Assembly: GCA_965220955.1 (NCBI GenBank)
Contig: CBDCRK010000007.1
Coordinates: 1 to 49,551 of the forward strand
DNA from: CBDCRK01 sp965220955
GTDB taxonomy: Bacteria > Desulfobacterota > Binatia > Bin18 > CBDCRK01
Direction: 5' to 3'
DNA: 49,551 nt
Made by a program: the position numbers and the translations under genes. A model generated the notes under the pieces. That model saw nothing but the letters and a program-made list of their open reading frames with translations, did not search any database and had not been told where the DNA came from. Positions 47,558 to 49,551 of the stretch are shown here, in pieces (position 1 is the stretch's first letter; each line of letters opens with the position of its first letter).

Positions 47558-47682
47558 ATCATTGCTCTGCAGGATGGCATATGGCTGAACTTGACAATGC
47601 CTCAAGCAGTTGCGAAGCTGAGGTTGCGATCTCGCGGCGAGTACGCGAGAACAAGGATCTATACGGAAAGAGGAAAGGCGCC

Positions 47683-48697
47683 ATGGCCGAACAGACGATT
47701 GTCTTTGCCCAAGGGATCGAGATGCCACCGGACATTCTCGCGCAGGTGCAACAAATGAAACCGGCGGGCTTTACATTGCAGATGCTGCCGCCCGGCGCCA
47801 ACGCCGTGGAGATTGCCGCAGCAATCCGCGAAGCCGAGTACCTGCTAGGCTTTCCCCGGTTCCTGCCGGACGAAGCCTATACGGAAGCCAAGCGTCTCAA
47901 GCTGCTCCAGGTGCTGAGCGCCGGCTACGACTACGTCAATATCGCGGGGGCGCGCAAGGCCCGCATAGTCATTTGCTCGAACGGCGGTGCCAACTCTGTG
48001 GCTGTGGCCGAGCACGCCATCATGCTTATACTGGCGGTTTATCGCAAGCTGGTGACGTTCCACCAGAACGTGGTCGGCGGCCGGTGGCATCAGGGCATCC
48101 CACGTACCGTGGACATCTTTGAGCTGGAAGGCAAAACGGTCGGTCTGGTGGGATTAGGCAATATCGGCCGGCAGGTGGCCCGCCGTGTGAAAGCCTTTGA
48201 CGCCCAGGTGATCTACTATGACGCCGTCCGTATGAGCCCTCAGAAGGAGGGAGAGTTGGGTGTCCAGTATGTTCCACTCGACACGCTGCTCGAGACCGCC
48301 GACATTGTGAGCCTGCACGTTCCCCTAAACGAGAGCACTCATCACCTGATTGACGCCCAGGCCCTCGGCCGCATGAAACCCACGGCGATTGTGATCAACA
48401 CCTGTCGGGGGGAGGTCATAGATGAACCAGTGTTGATCGAAGCGCTTCAACAAGGGCGGATACTTGGGGCCGGGCTCGATACTCAGGCGAAGGAGCCGTC
48501 CGATCCGAACAATCCCCTGTTAACGTTGCCGAATGTCACACTGACCCCGCACAGCGCCGGACCAACGGTGGACAGCTTTCGCAAGCGTTTTCCACAATGG
48601 CTACACGAATATTGAACGTGTCGCCCGCGGCCAAGCGCCCTTGTGGGTCATCCCGGAAATGCGGGATCTGTTTCCTGAAGCAACTTCGAGCGCTTAA
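47683..48697 (+). pseudogene. D-2-hydroxyacid dehydrogenase family protein with a C-terminal frameshift
   Basis: From ATG 47683 (GAGGAAAGG upstream) the first 302 residues are an intact dehydrogenase: HAIMLILAVYRKLVTFHQNV, TVGLVGLGNIGRQVARRVKA, NTCRGEVIDEPV (Arg), AKEPSDPNNPL (Glu) and LTPHSAGPTVDSF (His). The frame then reads PQWLHEY-stop (48613). Reading one base further restores NGYTNIERVARGQAPLWVIP and EMRDLFPEATSSA-stop (48695), the family's usual C-terminal helix. The break lies near 48595-48603 (TTTTCCACAA). All catalytic residues are before the break, so the 310-residue product may keep some function. An in-frame start at 47581 is rejected for lack of a ribosome site. Confidence 0.8.
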
Positions 48698-48927
48698 GGC
48701 CTACCAAACTTTTCGAATATGCCCGAACACGCTTTCCTCTCTGGGAAACGGTAGGTCTTGTATTTGCTTGTGGTCTTCCCCAGCTCAACCATAGCCTTGG
48801 CAAGTTTTACAGCGCACACCACTACTCTGACCCCTCCTGACCATGGGCCGTTGCGGCTGCTGAATTTCCGCTTGAATACAATCAAGCGTTGCCTCCGCTA
48901 GGTCTTGGAGGAATTTTATCCGACCAG

Positions 48928-49551
48928 CTATCCCTTGGAGAACGGCGTTCCCCAGGAGTCAGTAAACGTCAACTCCTCAACCGAACGGCGCGAGATCGGA
49001 CCGTGCCCACGCAGGACGGGATAGCCAATCGGCACAACGGCCGCTGTCCCCCATGGCTGCGGGATACCGAGCAGTTCACGCACTTCCGGCTCTTCCATAC
49101 ACAGCAGTGTGGTTAGGACACACCCCAGCCCCTCAGCACGGCAAGCGAGGAGCAGGTTCTCCACAGCTGGGTAGATCGACCCTCCCCCGACGACTGACAC
49201 CCGGTCAAGCTTAGCGTCGGTGACCGCTAGCCCTTCGGGATTAAAACAGAAGACGAGCAGCACGGGGGACTCACCCAAGTGCTCAGCTAGGTAGTGACTC
49301 GCACGCAGCATCCGTTCTGCTCTCACACGCTCCTCCTCAGGACGGTTGGCAAGTTGCTCCATATACGATTGGGTATATGGGATCGTGATCTTCTTATATA
49401 ATTCACCGAGGCGCTGTTTCCGGGCGGGGTCCTTCACCACAATAACCCGCCAACCCCAAGCTGCCTTGCGTCCGTTCATTAAGACGGTCTGGGCGACCAC
49501 TCTGCAGAACCTGCCTGAGTCGAACTTGGCCACTCGCGAGCGGGTGCTGCC
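48928..49551 (-). CDS. Nitroreductase family protein, possibly cut by the window edge
   Basis: An FMN-dependent nitroreductase-fold protein of about 200 residues: NGRKAAWGWRVIVVKDPARK (the N-x-Q-x-W-x-F/V FMN segment), YLAEHLGESPVLLVFCFNPE, VVGGGSIYPAVENLLLACRA EGLGC and the C-terminal LLGIPQPWGTAAVVPIGYPV. The substrate is unknown; members reduce nitroaromatics, quinones or enones, or remove halogens. The frame is open to the right edge of the window, so the true start may lie beyond 49551; a GTG at 49533 is the first candidate inside. The N-terminal 30 residues are less conserved than expected. It is convergent with the dehydrogenase. Confidence 0.82.
   Translation of the reverse strand, partial: GSTRSRVAKFDSGRFCRVVAQTVLMNGRKAAWGWRVIVVKDPARKQRLGELYKKITIPYTQSYMEQLANRPEEERVRAERMLRASHYLAEHLGESPVLLVFCFNPEGLAVTDAKLDRVSVVGGGSIYPAVENLLLACRAEGLGCVLTTLLCMEEPEVRELLGIPQPWGTAAVVPIGYPVLRGHGPISRRSVEELTFTDSWGTPFSKG

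Noticed and set aside
48694..48885. 63-residue minus-strand frame between the dehydrogenase and nitroreductase
   Set aside because: Some protein-like composition (KTTSKYKTYRFPERKA) but it overlaps the restored end of the dehydrogenase gene, has no ribosome site and no recognised domain.

Overview
The window looks like a chromosomal segment of an uncultured Gram-negative bacterium with moderate GC content. Support for an outer membrane comes from a DUF1329-type exported protein and a glycine-zipper lipoprotein. Most intact genes belong to families that are expanded in metabolically broad soil or sponge-associated lineages of the Tectomicrobia/Entotheonella or Binatota kind: luciferase-like flavin monooxygenases, CaiB/BaiF CoA transferases, NIPSNAP proteins, beta-hydroxyacid and D-2-hydroxyacid dehydrogenases, amidohydrolases and a thiolase/DUF35 pair. 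This phylum guess comes from gene content only and is weak. No rRNA, tRNA or CRISPR array was seen.

Layout. 1-2.1 kb: start of a dicarboxylate symporter, a gene remnant, and a HicA toxin with a MerR-HicB fused antitoxin. 2.6-6.5 kb: tandem NIPSNAP protein, a divergent gamma-glutamyltransferase-family protein, an MFS exporter. 6.5-10 kb: Phd antitoxin with a nonsense-mutated PIN toxin, DUF1232 protein, zinc-finger anti-sigma factor with a frameshifted ECF-type sigma factor carrying two region-4-like modules, a coiled-coil membrane protein. 10-12.5 kb: thiolase-fold/DUF35/beta-hydroxyacid dehydrogenase operon. 12.7-22 kb: membrane protein, truncated monooxygenase, quinone reductase, GlcG-like protein, D-2-hydroxyacid dehydrogenase, WD40 protein, LarA-type racemase, SMP-30 lactonase, hydantoinase, then MoxR debris. 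22.4-25.8 kb: SnoaL-like, DUF1329, monooxygenase, NIPSNAP. 26-28 kb: a compact restriction-modification locus (PD-(D/E)XK-like nuclease facing a methyltransferase, with a ribbon-helix-helix regulator and a palindromic operator). 28-45 kb: truncated epimerase, lipoprotein, cupin, FAD oxidase, alpha/beta hydrolase, amidohydrolase, second beta-hydroxyacid dehydrogenase, DapA-like aldolase, three monooxygenases with an EamA exporter, two CoA transferases, a DUF4212/sodium-solute symporter pair. 45-49.5 kb: IS1380 remnant, frameshifted MerR regulator, MFS transporter, frameshifted D-2-hydroxyacid dehydrogenase, nitroreductase.

The catabolic genes mostly sit as single genes or pairs with their own strong Shine-Dalgarno sites, so the region reads as a patchwork of uptake (DAACS, SSS), CoA activation (CaiB), oxidation/reduction (LLM, HIBADH, 2-HADH, FAD oxidase) and hydrolysis (hydantoinase, amidohydrolase, SMP-30) rather than one pathway.

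Two other themes stand out. First, there is much decay: at least ten truncated or broken genes, including remains of three toxin-antitoxin systems, and several genes carry exactly one base change or indel, which could be real or assembly error. Second, GC-rich palindromic repeats recur between genes, and one lies beside the C-terminal remnant of a Y1 (REP-associated) transposase. The best candidates for unusual biology are the RHH-controlled restriction-modification locus, the MerR-HicB fusion, and the double-region-4 sigma factor with a canonical -1 slippery heptamer exactly at its frame break.
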